Assembly (NCBI GenBank): GCA_913058575.1
Contig: CAJXRF010000062.1
Span: 1 to 32,811, forward strand
From: an uncultured Bermanella sp.
GTDB taxonomy: Bacteria > Pseudomonadota > Gammaproteobacteria > Pseudomonadales > Oceanobacteraceae
Direction of reading: 5' to 3'
DNA length: 32,811 bases
Shown here: positions 1 to 9,440 of the stretch, in pieces
Position numbering within the stretch: the first letter of the stretch is position 1
How the letters are laid out: every line of letters begins with the position of its first letter
Program-made: the position numbers and the translations under genes
Notes under the pieces: generated by a model
The model's input: the letters and a program-made list of their open reading frames with translations, nothing else
Told to the model about the DNA's origin: nothing
The model's database searches: none

Positions 1-768
1 ACCGCATTTGATGGCCGTGGCAATGCCTATACGACTGTGTTTATCGACAGCCAGGTGGTGAAGTGGGACATCAAAAAAGCCATACAGGCTTATGAAGGAA
101 AAAAAGTAAATTATATTACTCAAAAACTCGACGTCATGTATCAGCCTGGTCACAACCACACCACCATGGGTGAAACCCGTGATGCCGATGGTAAATGGTT
201 GGTGTCTTTATGCAAATTCTCTAAAGACCGTTTTTTAAATACCGGCCCATTAAAATCTGAGAACGATCAATTAATTGATATCTCAGGAGACACCATGAAG
301 TTGGTTCACGATGGCCCAACCTTCGCTGAACCTCATGATTGCATGATGGTTCATCGCTCTAAGGTCAAACCGTTGAAAATTTGGAAACGTGATGATCCGT
401 TTTTTGCCAATACGGTTAAAAAAGCAAAAGCCCATGGCGTCACATTAGAAACCGATAACAAAGTCATTCGCGAAGGCAATAAGGTGTTTGTATACATGAC
501 TTCTGTGGCTCCTGTATTTGGCATGGATAAGTTCAATGTGAAGGTAGGAGATGAGGTGACCGTGACGGTGACCAACCTAGACATGATTGAAGATGTGACG
601 CACGGGTTCTGCATTGCCGATCATGGTGCACAAATGGAAATTGGTCCACAAGCCACCGCATCGGTGACCTTTATGGCCAATAAACCGGGCGTGTACTGGT
701 ACTACTGCAATTGGTTCTGCCATGCACTGCACATGGAAATGCGCGGGCGTATGTTGGTAGAGGCTTAA
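1..768 (+). CDS. nosZ: Nitrous-oxide reductase, C-terminal part (5' end outside window)
   Basis: Periplasmic enzyme that reduces N2O to N2, the last step of denitrification. The reading frame is open from base 1, so the gene begins before the window and 255 residues are visible. A GTG at 37 is internal, not a start. In visible-part numbering, H51 (in GHNHT) and H112 (in EPHDC) sit at the spacing expected for two CuZ ligands. The C-terminal cupredoxin domain carries the whole CuA set: H201, C236, W238, C240, H244 and M247. These spacings match the P. stutzeri enzyme exactly. nosD follows after 43 bases, so this is the head of a nos maturation operon. Identity is certain; the signal peptide and the rest of the beta-propeller are not visible. 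Confidence 0.97.
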   Translation, partial: TAFDGRGNAYTTVFIDSQVVKWDIKKAIQAYEGKKVNYITQKLDVMYQPGHNHTTMGETRDADGKWLVSLCKFSKDRFLNTGPLKSENDQLIDISGDTMKLVHDGPTFAEPHDCMMVHRSKVKPLKIWKRDDPFFANTVKKAKAHGVTLETDNKVIREGNKVFVYMTSVAPVFGMDKFNVKVGDEVTVTVTNLDMIEDVTHGFCIADHGAQMEIGPQATASVTFMANKPGVYWYYCNWFCHALHMEMRGRMLVEA

Positions 769-811
769 TACTTAATTGCATTAAGCGAATTTAGATTTAG
801 CAGGAGAATAT

Positions 812-2155
812 ATGTTCAAGGGCCACTTACTAAGTGTGTTATTGCTAATGATGTTTTGCCAAACTGGTTTGGCAAAAGCATGGCTAATTGAATCTCAAGA
901 AGATGTCAGTGCGGTTTTTAGAAGCGCACAAAATTTGGATTCTATTACCATTAAGCAAGGCCACTATCATGGCCCTTGGCATATAACCAAAACCCTGACT
1001 TTAAATGCTGAACCCGGTGCGGTATTGGATGGGAAAGGACTAAGCCATGCTCTGCAAATTAGTGCAGATAATGTAGAGATTAATAACCTTAGCATCGTTA
1101 ATTGGGGAGATGACATTGGTCAACTTCACAGCGGTGTATTCGTTCATAAAACAGCAAAAAATGTATCGCTGAACGCCTTAAGCTTAAAAGGCGCGGCTTT
1201 TGGAATTTGGGTAGACGCGTCCCCTAATATCACCATTAAAAATTGTAAAATTGAAGGGGATTTATCCATTCGCTCTCAAGACAGAGGCAATGGCATTCAC
1301 CTTTTTAATGTCAGTCACGCCCTAGTTGAAAAAAATGAAGTTTGGCATAGCCGTGACGGAATTTATATTGATACCAGCAATAACAACCAGTTAATTTCAA
1401 ACTACTTACACGATTTACGATACGGCGTTCACTACATGTACAGTCATCACAATCAACTCTCTAAAAATATTACAGAACGCACCCGCACAGGCTACGCACT
1501 CATGCAAAGTCATCACCTAGATGTGCAAAATAACTCAAGCATTAACGACTTTAATTACGGCATATTAATGAACTACATCACTTACAGTGACATTAGCCAC
1601 AATCAAGTGAGTCATGTTCGCCAAGGCCGCAATCCCAATACCAACATGGCAGTGGGAGATACCATCGCAGGCGCCGATGGTAAGGCCGTTTTTGTTTATA
1701 ATTCCGTATTCAATACCTTGTCATTTAATCAATTCTCAACCAGTGATTTGGCGATTCATTTAACAGGTGGATCCACAGACAATAAGATATTTGCCAACGC
1801 TTTTGTGGGTAATCGGAATCAAGTGAAGTATGTTTCTAATCGCGCCCAAGAATGGTCATTCGAGGGGCAAGGTAATTACTGGAGTGATTACTTGGGTTGG
1901 GATGTAAACGATGATGGCTTAGGGGATAGCCAATACGCCCCCAATAACGCCATCGATCAATTACTGTGGAAATACCCCAGCGCACGCTTGTTATTTAATA
2001 GCCCTGGAATATTGTTACTGCGCTGGGTGGAAAATCAGTTTCCTGTATTTAAAAAGCCCGGCATTACCGACAGTTTCCCCATGATGGCTCAGCCCATCAA
2101 TTTAAAGAACAACGTGTGTCGTTCAGTTAAGAAGGTCGCTATTCATGGTAGTTGA
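812..2155 (+). CDS. nosD: NosD, periplasmic copper-centre maturation protein
   Basis: NosD is a periplasmic right-handed beta-helix protein that works with the NosFY transporter to assemble the CuZ centre of NosZ. The 447-residue product starts with a clear signal peptide (hydrophobic LLSVLLLMMF, likely cleaved after GLAKA). Its body is built of repeated PbH1/CASH-type strands, seen as recurring N-x-I and 'H.L.V..N' patterns between about residues 90 and 330. The ATG is preceded by CAGGAG at good spacing. The 3' end overlaps nosF by 11 bases, implying translational coupling. The length is normal for the family. Confidence 0.95.
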   Translation: MFKGHLLSVLLLMMFCQTGLAKAWLIESQEDVSAVFRSAQNLDSITIKQGHYHGPWHITKTLTLNAEPGAVLDGKGLSHALQISADNVEINNLSIVNWGDDIGQLHSGVFVHKTAKNVSLNALSLKGAAFGIWVDASPNITIKNCKIEGDLSIRSQDRGNGIHLFNVSHALVEKNEVWHSRDGIYIDTSNNNQLISNYLHDLRYGVHYMYSHHNQLSKNITERTRTGYALMQSHHLDVQNNSSINDFNYGILMNYITYSDISHNQVSHVRQGRNPNTNMAVGDTIAGADGKAVFVYNSVFNTLSFNQFSTSDLAIHLTGGSTDNKIFANAFVGNRNQVKYVSNRAQEWSFEGQGNYWSDYLGWDVNDDGLGDSQYAPNNAIDQLLWKYPSARLLFNSPGILLLRWVENQFPVFKKPGITDSFPMMAQPINLKNNVCRSVKKVAIHGS

Positions 2156-3050
2156 ACTAGAAAATGTACAAATGCATTTTAATAATCAGGTACACGCCCT
2201 TAATGATTTAAGTTTGTCATTAACACAAGGTAAGGTACTGGGTTTATTTGGTCACAATGGTGCGGGAAAAACCACCACCATAAAATTAATTCTTGGCCTG
2301 CTCTGCCCCACTTCAGGAAGCGTTAAGGTCATGGGACAAAACCCGGCCATTCATTCTCAAATAAAATCAGATATTGGCTTCTTACCAGAGAACGTGCAGT
2401 TTTATGAACAACTTACCGGCCGTGAAGTATTACATTATTTTGCAAAACTTAAGGGGCATGCCCTAGGTCATGCTGATAGTTTGTTAGAGCAATTTCAATT
2501 AGAACATGCCGCCAATCGCCCCGTTAAAACCTACAGTAAAGGCATGCGCCAACGCTTAGGCTTAGCCCAAGCCATGCTAGGTGAGCCTAAACTTTTGTTG
2601 CTAGACGAGCCCACGGTTGGGTTAGACCCCATGGCCACCAGACAATTTTATGAGCACGTAGACTATTTACAAAAACAAGGGTGCACGCTGATTATTTGTT
2701 CACACGTATTGCCTGGCATTGAAAGTTTTATTGATCAGGCACTGATCATGAACAAAGGGCACGCGGTGGTTCAAGGCAGTGTTCATGATTTAAATATGGA
2801 TGCCCAGTTACCTGTGCACATTGAAGTACAAGCAGATCAATTACCTGAAAAGATTGAAGGTGAATTAAGTCGCCATCAAATTAATAATCTATGGCGTATC
2901 GAGGTAAACCCACAACTACAAGTACCTGCCATGCAACAACTCAGTCAACTCAAAGGCTTGCAGAAGCTGTTAGCAAAAGCCCCGAGCCTAGACGATTTGT
3001 ATCATCACTATATGTCCAGTCATGACTCTTTAGGGGGTTACTCTGTATGA
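2145..3050 (+). CDS. nosF: NosF, ABC transporter ATPase for NosZ maturation
   Basis: Cytoplasmic ATPase subunit that pairs with the membrane protein NosY and serves NosD in CuZ biogenesis; the transported substrate is thought to be a sulfur species. The 301-residue protein has Walker A GHNGAGKT at residues 36-43, the signature YSKGMRQR at 130-137, Walker B ending in D154-E155, and an H-loop in CSHVLP. The C-terminal 90 residues form the family's accessory region. It overlaps nosD by 11 bases and nosY by 4 (ATGA), so translation is probably coupled along the operon. Confidence 0.95.
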   Translation: MVVELENVQMHFNNQVHALNDLSLSLTQGKVLGLFGHNGAGKTTTIKLILGLLCPTSGSVKVMGQNPAIHSQIKSDIGFLPENVQFYEQLTGREVLHYFAKLKGHALGHADSLLEQFQLEHAANRPVKTYSKGMRQRLGLAQAMLGEPKLLLLDEPTVGLDPMATRQFYEHVDYLQKQGCTLIICSHVLPGIESFIDQALIMNKGHAVVQGSVHDLNMDAQLPVHIEVQADQLPEKIEGELSRHQINNLWRIEVNPQLQVPAMQQLSQLKGLQKLLAKAPSLDDLYHHYMSSHDSLGGYSV

Positions 3051-3889
3051 CTTCAAGTATTCATTACCCACCTATTTTGATTATTGCCCAAAAAGAATGG
3101 ATGGATGGCCGCAGAAATCGCTGGTTACAATCCATCACAATTTTATTATTTTTACTGGCTCTGGGCATTGCCTATTTAGGGGGTGCCGTGGCTGGTCAAA
3201 TTGGTTTTACCAGTTTAAGCAATACCGTCATTAGCTTAGCCAGCCTTGCGGTTTTGGTTATGCCATTGATCGCCTTACTGCTAAGTTATGATGCTATTGT
3301 CGGCGAGGAAGAAAGTGGCACCCTATTGTTATTAAGTGCTTATCCCATCTCGCGCTTTCAATTATTTATGGGTAAGTGGTTAGGGCACTGTGCGGTATTA
3401 GGCAGCAGTATCGTGGTTGGTTTTGGCTGCGCGGCACTGGTATTAGCTTTCACCACAAAGGTGCCGGCTTTTGATTTATTTACCGCGTTTGGCATTTTCA
3501 TATGCTCTGCGTTATTGCTGGGCATGAGCTTTATTGCCATTGGCATGTGGGTGAGCAACGTCAGTCGTAGCCGTGCCCAAGCAGCCGGTATCGCGTTACT
3601 CATTTGGTTTTTAGCGGCCGTGTTATTTGATTTACTGGTATTGGCCATATTGGTCATGACCCAAGGGCATTTAGAAAGTAATTTTTTAGCCGGGTTATTG
3701 CTGGCAAACCCCACTGATATTTTCCGCATGATTAATTTTTCCATGTTCAGTGATATGCAGCAACACACCGGCCTCATGGATTTACAACAAGACATGGATT
3801 TTGGCTTATATCAATTATTAATAATGGCCATTGGCTGGGTGGTATTGCCATTGGTACTGGCTTTTTACAGTTTTAAAAGGAGGGTTTGA
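3047..3889 (+). CDS. nosY: NosY, ABC-2 type membrane permease
   Basis: Inner-membrane partner of NosF in the NosDFY machinery. The 280-residue protein has about six hydrophobic segments: near residues 30-50, 57-80, 110-135, 143-168, 178-205 and 255-275. It also has the ABC-2 feature of an acidic cytoplasmic loop (DAIVGEEESGT) after the second helix, where NosF is expected to dock. The start overlaps the nosF stop (ATGA), with a GGGGG ribosome-binding stretch in the end of nosF. Position between nosF and nosL confirms the assignment. Confidence 0.94.
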   Translation: MTSSIHYPPILIIAQKEWMDGRRNRWLQSITILLFLLALGIAYLGGAVAGQIGFTSLSNTVISLASLAVLVMPLIALLLSYDAIVGEEESGTLLLLSAYPISRFQLFMGKWLGHCAVLGSSIVVGFGCAALVLAFTTKVPAFDLFTAFGIFICSALLLGMSFIAIGMWVSNVSRSRAQAAGIALLIWFLAAVLFDLLVLAILVMTQGHLESNFLAGLLLANPTDIFRMINFSMFSDMQQHTGLMDLQQDMDFGLYQLLIMAIGWVVLPLVLAFYSFKRRV

Positions 3890-3891
3890 TC

Positions 3892-4365
3892 ATGGCTAAA
3901 GCAATAATTAAAAACATATTAACGATACTTTTTTGCACGCTAATAGCTGCTTGCGCCATGGAAGAAGCAGAAGTTTTACAAGCCACCATGATAGACAGTG
4001 GTGACGAATGCCAAGTATGTGGCATGTTGATTAACCGCTTACCTGGGCCAAAGGGGCAAGCCATTTTTGATCATCAACATGTTAAGTTCTGCTCTACCCG
4101 TGACATGGTGTCGTTTTACAATGATGAAGAAAACACCCACAGAGTGTCGCAATTATTTGTTCACGACATGGCCAATAATGATTGGCAACAACCTAACCCT
4201 TCTCACTTTATTGACGGAGGCAAAGCTTGGTATGTTGATGGGTCAAGTAAAACGGGAGGCATGGGCCCCACCTTCGCCAGTTTTTTACACGAGGAGGACG
4301 CTAAGAAATTCGCTAAAGAGTTTGGTGGCAAGGTAAAAACGCTCTCTCAATTAAGCCAGCCTTAA
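3892..4365 (+). CDS. nosL: NosL, lipoprotein copper chaperone
   Basis: NosL is an outer-membrane-anchored lipoprotein that binds Cu(I) and delivers it to apo-NosZ. I place the start at ATG 3892 (157 residues). A strong GGAGG (3879-3883) lies 8 bases upstream, whereas the in-frame TTG at 3886 is only 2 bases from it. The lipobox ends in IAAC with lipidated C21, followed by the family motif C40-QV-C43-G-M45. The neighbouring nosY stop is 2 bases before the start. The last codons and the stop lie inside a perfect hairpin (4341-4375) that serves as a terminator on the opposite strand. Confidence 0.94.
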   Translation: MAKAIIKNILTILFCTLIAACAMEEAEVLQATMIDSGDECQVCGMLINRLPGPKGQAIFDHQHVKFCSTRDMVSFYNDEENTHRVSQLFVHDMANNDWQQPNPSHFIDGGKAWYVDGSSKTGGMGPTFASFLHEEDAKKFAKEFGGKVKTLSQLSQP

Positions 4366-4375
4366 TTGAGAGAGC
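4335..4375 (-). terminator. Rho-independent terminator of the 4412-4738 gene, embedded in nosL
   Basis: A perfect 15-bp stem (4341-4355 with 4361-4375, 5-base loop) is followed on the minus strand by G and then five T (4339-4335). On the plus strand no T-run follows, so the intrinsic terminator works for leftward transcription. It overlaps the final codons and stop of nosL. It may still protect the 3' end of the nos mRNA. Confidence 0.72.
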
Positions 4376-4411
4376 GGTGCCTATTATTCATAAATATACA
4401 ATTCAAGGCCG

Positions 4412-4738
4412 CTAACAAGCGCAGCGCATGGCCTTTGCAGGAGAAGCGGTACGATAAGCCACTATGGGAAATGCTTGCTCGTCTTGGGCTCGTTTAAAAT
4501 CTAATTCTGACTCACACTTTCTAAAGCGGCTATCAAACATGATCACTTGCGATACCGCTACGCCTAACCCCTTGTATATGTACTTAGAGTCGCTCACCCA
4601 CTCACTGTAACTGGTAAATCGAAATAACTCAGCCCCAATGGGGTACAGTAATTTTGACATGCGCATATTTTGGCATAGATGGATATTACTGTAGATCCAC
4701 TTCTTTAAAGCATGAAATTTTGAAGGTGTCATATTCAT
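4412..4738 (-). CDS. Hypothetical protein, 108 aa
   Basis: I do not recognise this family. The product is 108 residues, soluble and rich in aromatic and basic residues, with no signal peptide or membrane segment. It has four cysteines and ends in CAC. The start could be ATG 4738 or ATG 4732; the upstream AAGAAAA is a weak ribosome-binding site. Support for a real gene comes from the dedicated minus-strand terminator downstream (4335-4375) and a terminator upstream (4797-4839) that isolates it from aceF, so it would be monocistronic. It could instead be a chance frame. Confidence 0.5.
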   Translation of the reverse strand: MNMTPSKFHALKKWIYSNIHLCQNMRMSKLLYPIGAELFRFTSYSEWVSDSKYIYKGLGVAVSQVIMFDSRFRKCESELDFKRAQDEQAFPIVAYRTASPAKAMRCAC

Positions 4739-4796
4739 ATTTTTCTTATTATTTAGTTACTATTTATTGGGACTATTTTAGTAAGCTTCAAGTTTT

Positions 4797-4839
4797 AAAA
4801 ACAAGCTAAAACGTTTTCAAAACGGTTTGGCTTGTTTTT
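4797..4839 (-). terminator. Terminator downstream of aceEF
   Basis: A nearly perfect 43-base palindrome centred on 4818, with only a few G-T pairs or mismatches. It starts with five A and ends with five T, so it could act in both directions. It lies about 90 bases beyond the aceF stop and just ahead of the small minus-strand gene, whose promoter must lie between 4738 and 4797. Confidence 0.7.
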
Positions 4840-4928
4840 AATCTTATTTGCCAGCCTAGTATTAGCGCATCCAATGAGCATTGGCCTTCCCTATATAAGG
4901 TAGAGCCTTGGCAGTGCAAAAAGTTCTA

Positions 4929-6593
4929 TTAGAGTAATAAGTGGCGAATATCTTTTAATAATCCAGCCAAATACGCCATGAATCGTGCCGCTTCGGCCCC
5001 ATCAATGACTCTGTGATCATAGGTCAATGCCATGGGCAGCATTAACCTGGGCACAAAGCCCTTACCAGTTTGATCGTAAACTGGCTGCAAACTGGCACGG
5101 CTTAGCCCCAATATGGCCACCTCAGGGGCATTAACGATAGGGGTAAACTGCGTACCGCCAATGCCCCCAAGGCTTGAAATACTAAAGCCTCCCCCTTGCA
5201 GGGCATCCATTGGCAGCTTTTTATCACGGGCTTGTTTGGCAAGAGTTGTTATTTGCTGAGCAATTTCCAATAGGTTTTTTTGATCGGCCCCTTTTATCAC
5301 CGGCACCATAAGGCCCTGTGGCGTTTCTACGGCAACGCCCACATTCATGTACTTTTTAATGATTAAGTGTTTACCATCTGCATCTAAAGAGCTGTTGAAT
5401 TGCGGGAATTTTTGCAGGGCATGCACCACCGCCTTCACCACAAATGCCAACATGGTCATCTTGCCTTCAATCTGAGTGGGCAATATTTCACGTCGGTAGT
5501 GCTCAAGCTCAGTGATGTCGCTTTGCTCGAAATGAGTAACCATAGGAACATGGCGCCAACTGCTGCTCATATTTCGAGCGGTGGCTTGTTTAATGCGATT
5601 TAACGGCTGACTTTGCACTTCCCCAAATTGACTAAAGTCTATGGCAGGCAAACTAAATTGTTCATGGCTGGGCGGCGCAGGCTTATTTAGATTGTCCTTC
5701 ACATAAGACTTAATATCGTCTTTGCATATTCGCCCTTTAGGCGCTGTTCCTTTTACCTTTTGTAATAACACCCCCATTTCCCTAGCCAAACGACGTACCG
5801 CTGGGCCAGCGTATACCCTTTCGCTTTCTGAAGTATCGGCCGCTTCGTTAGATTTCAAAGGATTTGGGGCTGGGCTTTGTGCAAGTTTTATAGCCGACTC
5901 AGTCGGCTTTTCCATTGCCTGCTCACTAGGGCTATTGGCTTGCCCAAATGTATCCGCTGAAATGACTTTTTCTTGCAACAAATCAGGCACGTCAACGGTA
6001 CCCATTAATGTGCCACCGGTTATTTCATCACCCTCTTTTATTAACCAGGTTGTTAATACACCAGAGAATTCTGCCGGAATATCCATAGTGGTTTTATCTG
6101 ACTCTAGCACCATGAGGGTTTGATCTTTTTCAATTTCATCCCCTACCTTCACATTCACTTCAATTACCGACACCGCATCTACCGTACCAATATCAGGCAC
6201 CCGTAATGACTGGCATATAATAGAATCTATGGTTACTCCCTGTGTTGATTTTTCGTCTGCCATCATAGTTTGTGCTGTCGATTCTTGAATCGCTTGTTGA
6301 GATGGGCTAGGGGCTTCAGGGATTGTTTCAGTGCTATATAACACTTGCGCTTTTGGTTCCATTAAAACACTTAACATGGGTGAGCCACTACTGACCTTGT
6401 CACCAACGTTTACCAGTAATTCTTTAATTTTTCCTGAAAAAGTGGCTGGAATGTCCATGGTGGTTTTATCTGACTCCAACACCATCATGGTTTGGTCTGT
6501 TTCCACCAGCTCGCCCACCACCACATTCACTTCAATGACTTCCACATCATCCGTGCTACCCAAGTCTGGGATAAAAATAGTTTCCACACTCAT
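4929..6593 (-). CDS. aceF: Pyruvate dehydrogenase E2, dihydrolipoamide acetyltransferase
   Basis: E2 core of the pyruvate dehydrogenase complex; it transfers the acetyl group from E1 to CoA. The ATG at 6593 (554 residues, MSVETIF...) is the real start because GGAG sits just upstream; the longer frame would run into aceE. Two lipoyl domains carry the DKTTMDIPA motif, with lipoylated K43 and K167. They are joined by Ala/Pro/Ser-rich linkers to a peripheral-subunit-binding domain (about 261-298). A catalytic domain follows, ending in DHRVIDG with H527 and D531. It follows aceE after 10 bases, so they form one operon. No E3 (lpd) gene is visible. Confidence 0.96.
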   Translation of the reverse strand: MSVETIFIPDLGSTDDVEVIEVNVVVGELVETDQTMMVLESDKTTMDIPATFSGKIKELLVNVGDKVSSGSPMLSVLMEPKAQVLYSTETIPEAPSPSQQAIQESTAQTMMADEKSTQGVTIDSIICQSLRVPDIGTVDAVSVIEVNVKVGDEIEKDQTLMVLESDKTTMDIPAEFSGVLTTWLIKEGDEITGGTLMGTVDVPDLLQEKVISADTFGQANSPSEQAMEKPTESAIKLAQSPAPNPLKSNEAADTSESERVYAGPAVRRLAREMGVLLQKVKGTAPKGRICKDDIKSYVKDNLNKPAPPSHEQFSLPAIDFSQFGEVQSQPLNRIKQATARNMSSSWRHVPMVTHFEQSDITELEHYRREILPTQIEGKMTMLAFVVKAVVHALQKFPQFNSSLDADGKHLIIKKYMNVGVAVETPQGLMVPVIKGADQKNLLEIAQQITTLAKQARDKKLPMDALQGGGFSISSLGGIGGTQFTPIVNAPEVAILGLSRASLQPVYDQTGKGFVPRLMLPMALTYDHRVIDGAEAARFMAYLAGLLKDIRHLLL

Positions 6594-6603
6594 AAGCAAC
6601 TCC

Positions 6604-9330
6604 TTAGCGCTGTACTGGGTCAAGTTGATCGGCATCAATGGCAAACATCTCAATGGCCTTTGCCACCACGGATTGTTCTATATGCCCTAGATCGGCAAGC
6701 GCTTTTAAAGCTGCCACACACACAAAATAACGATCCACTTCAAAAAAATGCCTTAACTTATTACGGGTGTCACTGCGTCCAAAGCCATCAGTACCTAATA
6801 CCCGGTAACATTTTCCGGGTAAAAACTCTCGCACTTGATCGCCATAGCTTTTCATGTAATCGGTGGCGGCGATAATAGGCCCTTGAGTATTGGCCAAACA
6901 AGATTCCACATAACTGGTTTTAGCCACTTCCATGGGGTGCAACATATTCCAACGTTGAGTGCTTAAACCTTGCTTACGTAATTCATTGAAGCTGGTCACA
7001 CTCCAAATATCACAACTAACATTAAATTCCTTGGTTAAAATAATGGCTGCTGCCTGCACTTCTCTTAAAATGGCGCCAGAGCCCAACAGCTGAACGTGCA
7101 ACATGGGGGATTTATTTTTATCCGCTTCGTCTGATTTTTTTAATAGGTACATACCACGAATAATGTCTTTTTCAATATTGCTGGGCTTGGCTGGCTGAAC
7201 ATAATTTTCATTCATGGCAGTAATGTAATAGAAAATATTTTCTTGATTGCTAATCATACGCCTTAAGCCATCTTGAATGATCACCGCCATTTCATAACCA
7301 AATGCAGGGTCATAACACACACAGTTTGGAATGGTGCCTGCTAAAATATGGCTATGACCATCTTGATGCTGCAAACCTTCACCGTTTAACGTGGTACGTC
7401 CAGCTGTTGCGCCAATTAAAAAGCCCCGCGCTTGAGCATCACCAGCGGCCCAAGATAAATCCCCCACACGTTGAAAACCAAACATGGAGTAAAAAGTATA
7501 AAAAGGAATAAGAGTACAATTATTGTTACTGTAAGAAGTGGCCGCCGCTAACCAAGCTGAAAAAGCCCCAGCTTCATTAATACCCTCTTCTAGCATGCGC
7601 CCTTTTTTATCCTCCCGATAAAACATCACCTGCTCCGAGTCCATAGGCGTGTATTTTTGGCCCTGCGAGGAGTAAATTCCCAGCTGGCGAAACATACCTT
7701 CCATACCAAAGGTACGGGCTTCATCTGGAATGATGGGCACCACTCGCTCGCCAATCTCTTTATCCTTGGTCAATAGCGTTAATAAGCGCACAAACGCCAT
7801 GGTGGTGGATATTTCGCGCTTGCCTGATCCTTTTAAAACTGAATCAAACAAAGACAAAGGCGGCACATTCAACACTTCGCCTTTTTCCCTTCTCTGCGGT
7901 AAAAAACCTCCCAGTTTTTTACGCTGCTCTAGCATGTATTTCATTTCAGGGCTGTCACTACTGGGCCGATAAAAAGGCACAGTTTCCAGTTCTTTATCTG
8001 ATAGGGGTATGTCAAAGCGATCACGAAAGCGTTTTAAACTTTCCACATCTAATTTCTTAACGCTGTGAGTGGTATTTTGCGCTTCACCTGCGCTGCCTAT
8101 ACCGTAGCCCTTAACGGTATGTGCCAGAATAACCGTGGGTTGGTTTTTATGATTGGCCGCCTCTGCATAGGCGGCATACACTTTATAGGGGTCATGACCA
8201 CCACGATTTAATCGATAAATATCATCATCTGATAAATCTTCCACTAACTTTAACAACTCAGGGCTGGTGCCAAAAAAGTGTTTACGGGTGTAAGCGCCGC
8301 CTTTTACTTTGTAATTTTGAAATTCTCCATCTACCACTTCATTCATGCGCTTTTGCAATAGGCCTTGCGTATCTTTGGCTAATATAGAATCCCAATGGCG
8401 CCCCCAAATTACCTTAATAACATTCCAGCCAGCACCACGAAACTGGCCCTCTAGTTCTTGAATGATTTTCCCGTTACCCCGTACCGGGCCATCTAGACGC
8501 TGCAAATTGCAATTTACCACAAACAACAAATTATCCAGTTGCTCACGGCCCGCTAAAGAAATGGCTCCTAGGGTTTCTGGCTCGTCTGTTTCACCATCCC
8601 CTAAAAATGCCCACACTTTTCTTTGACCGCGAGTAACAAGCCCACGTTTATCTAAATAATTCATTACATGGGCTTGGTAAATGGCCTGAATTGGGCCTAG
8701 TCCCATGGAAACCGTGGGGAATTGCCAGTAGTCAGGCATGAGCCAAGGGTGCGGGTAAGAAGACAGCCCCTTGCCATCCACTTCTTGACGAAAATTATTT
8801 AACTGGTTTTCATTAAGGCGCCCTTCTAAAAAAGAGCGGGCATATATGCCAGGTGAAATGTGCCCTTGGTAATAAATTAAATCCCCTAACGGGTTGTCTT
8901 GCATGGCTTCATTGGGTGCGCGAAAAAAATAATTAAAGCCCACATCGTACAAGGTAGCACTGGAAGAAAAACTGGAAATATGTCCGCCTAAATCCCCTTC
9001 TTTTGCATTGGCACGCATCACCATGGCTAACGCGTTCCAGCGAATTAAAGAGCGAATTCTGCGCTCCATAAATAAGTTCCCGGGCATGCGGCGCTCTTTA
9101 TTAGCCGGAATACTGTTTCGAAATGCTGTCACATAGGCATAAGGTAAAGGAGCCGAGTTATGGCTGGCACGAGCTGCCAGTTGTTCAATAAGTTGCGCTG
9201 CTCGCTCTCCCCCTTGTTCTTTAATAATATAGTCAATGGCTTCTAGCCATTCTTGGTCTTCAAATGTTTGATCGTCTAGGGAGGCTGGTAACTTTTCTAC
9301 AACATTGGCTTGTGATGATTGATCCATCAT
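6604..9330 (-). CDS. aceE: Pyruvate dehydrogenase E1, homodimeric type
   Basis: Thiamine-diphosphate enzyme that decarboxylates pyruvate and acetylates E2. Its 908 residues match the gammaproteobacterial AceE size. The ThDP/Mg2+ motif runs from GDG (244-246) to NCN (273-275). RAPNEAMQDNPLGD and the C-terminal DGFGRSDTR stretch are also typical. Two adjacent ATG codons are possible. AGGA lies 3 bases before the first (9330) and 6 before the second (9327), so the second may be used. aceF follows closely, and aspA lies 110 bases upstream with no convincing terminator between, so read-through from aspA is possible. Confidence 0.96.
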   Translation of the reverse strand: MMDQSSQANVVEKLPASLDDQTFEDQEWLEAIDYIIKEQGGERAAQLIEQLAARASHNSAPLPYAYVTAFRNSIPANKERRMPGNLFMERRIRSLIRWNALAMVMRANAKEGDLGGHISSFSSSATLYDVGFNYFFRAPNEAMQDNPLGDLIYYQGHISPGIYARSFLEGRLNENQLNNFRQEVDGKGLSSYPHPWLMPDYWQFPTVSMGLGPIQAIYQAHVMNYLDKRGLVTRGQRKVWAFLGDGETDEPETLGAISLAGREQLDNLLFVVNCNLQRLDGPVRGNGKIIQELEGQFRGAGWNVIKVIWGRHWDSILAKDTQGLLQKRMNEVVDGEFQNYKVKGGAYTRKHFFGTSPELLKLVEDLSDDDIYRLNRGGHDPYKVYAAYAEAANHKNQPTVILAHTVKGYGIGSAGEAQNTTHSVKKLDVESLKRFRDRFDIPLSDKELETVPFYRPSSDSPEMKYMLEQRKKLGGFLPQRREKGEVLNVPPLSLFDSVLKGSGKREISTTMAFVRLLTLLTKDKEIGERVVPIIPDEARTFGMEGMFRQLGIYSSQGQKYTPMDSEQVMFYREDKKGRMLEEGINEAGAFSAWLAAATSYSNNNCTLIPFYTFYSMFGFQRVGDLSWAAGDAQARGFLIGATAGRTTLNGEGLQHQDGHSHILAGTIPNCVCYDPAFGYEMAVIIQDGLRRMISNQENIFYYITAMNENYVQPAKPSNIEKDIIRGMYLLKKSDEADKNKSPMLHVQLLGSGAILREVQAAAIILTKEFNVSCDIWSVTSFNELRKQGLSTQRWNMLHPMEVAKTSYVESCLANTQGPIIAATDYMKSYGDQVREFLPGKCYRVLGTDGFGRSDTRNKLRHFFEVDRYFVCVAALKALADLGHIEQSVVAKAIEMFAIDADQLDPVQR

Positions 9331-9440
9331 TTTTCCTGTTTATTATTTTTAGTAGGTAAAGAAGGGATGCACCGCCTTTTGTTTAAAAAACGGTGTGGTA
9401 GATATTTGGAGGCGCTAAACCAACGGCCTCCTTAGAATCA

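Noticed and set aside
3358-3795. Minus-strand open frame inside nosY
   Set aside because: It is a shadow of a well-supported gene: low-complexity Ala/Ser/Asn/Lys/Pro product with no ribosome site. The same holds for other antisense frames, such as those inside aceF, aceE and the symporter.
9408-9431. Hairpin GGAGGC/GCCTCC after aspA as a terminator
   Set aside because: 6-bp stem, 12-base loop and no T-run; too weak to call.
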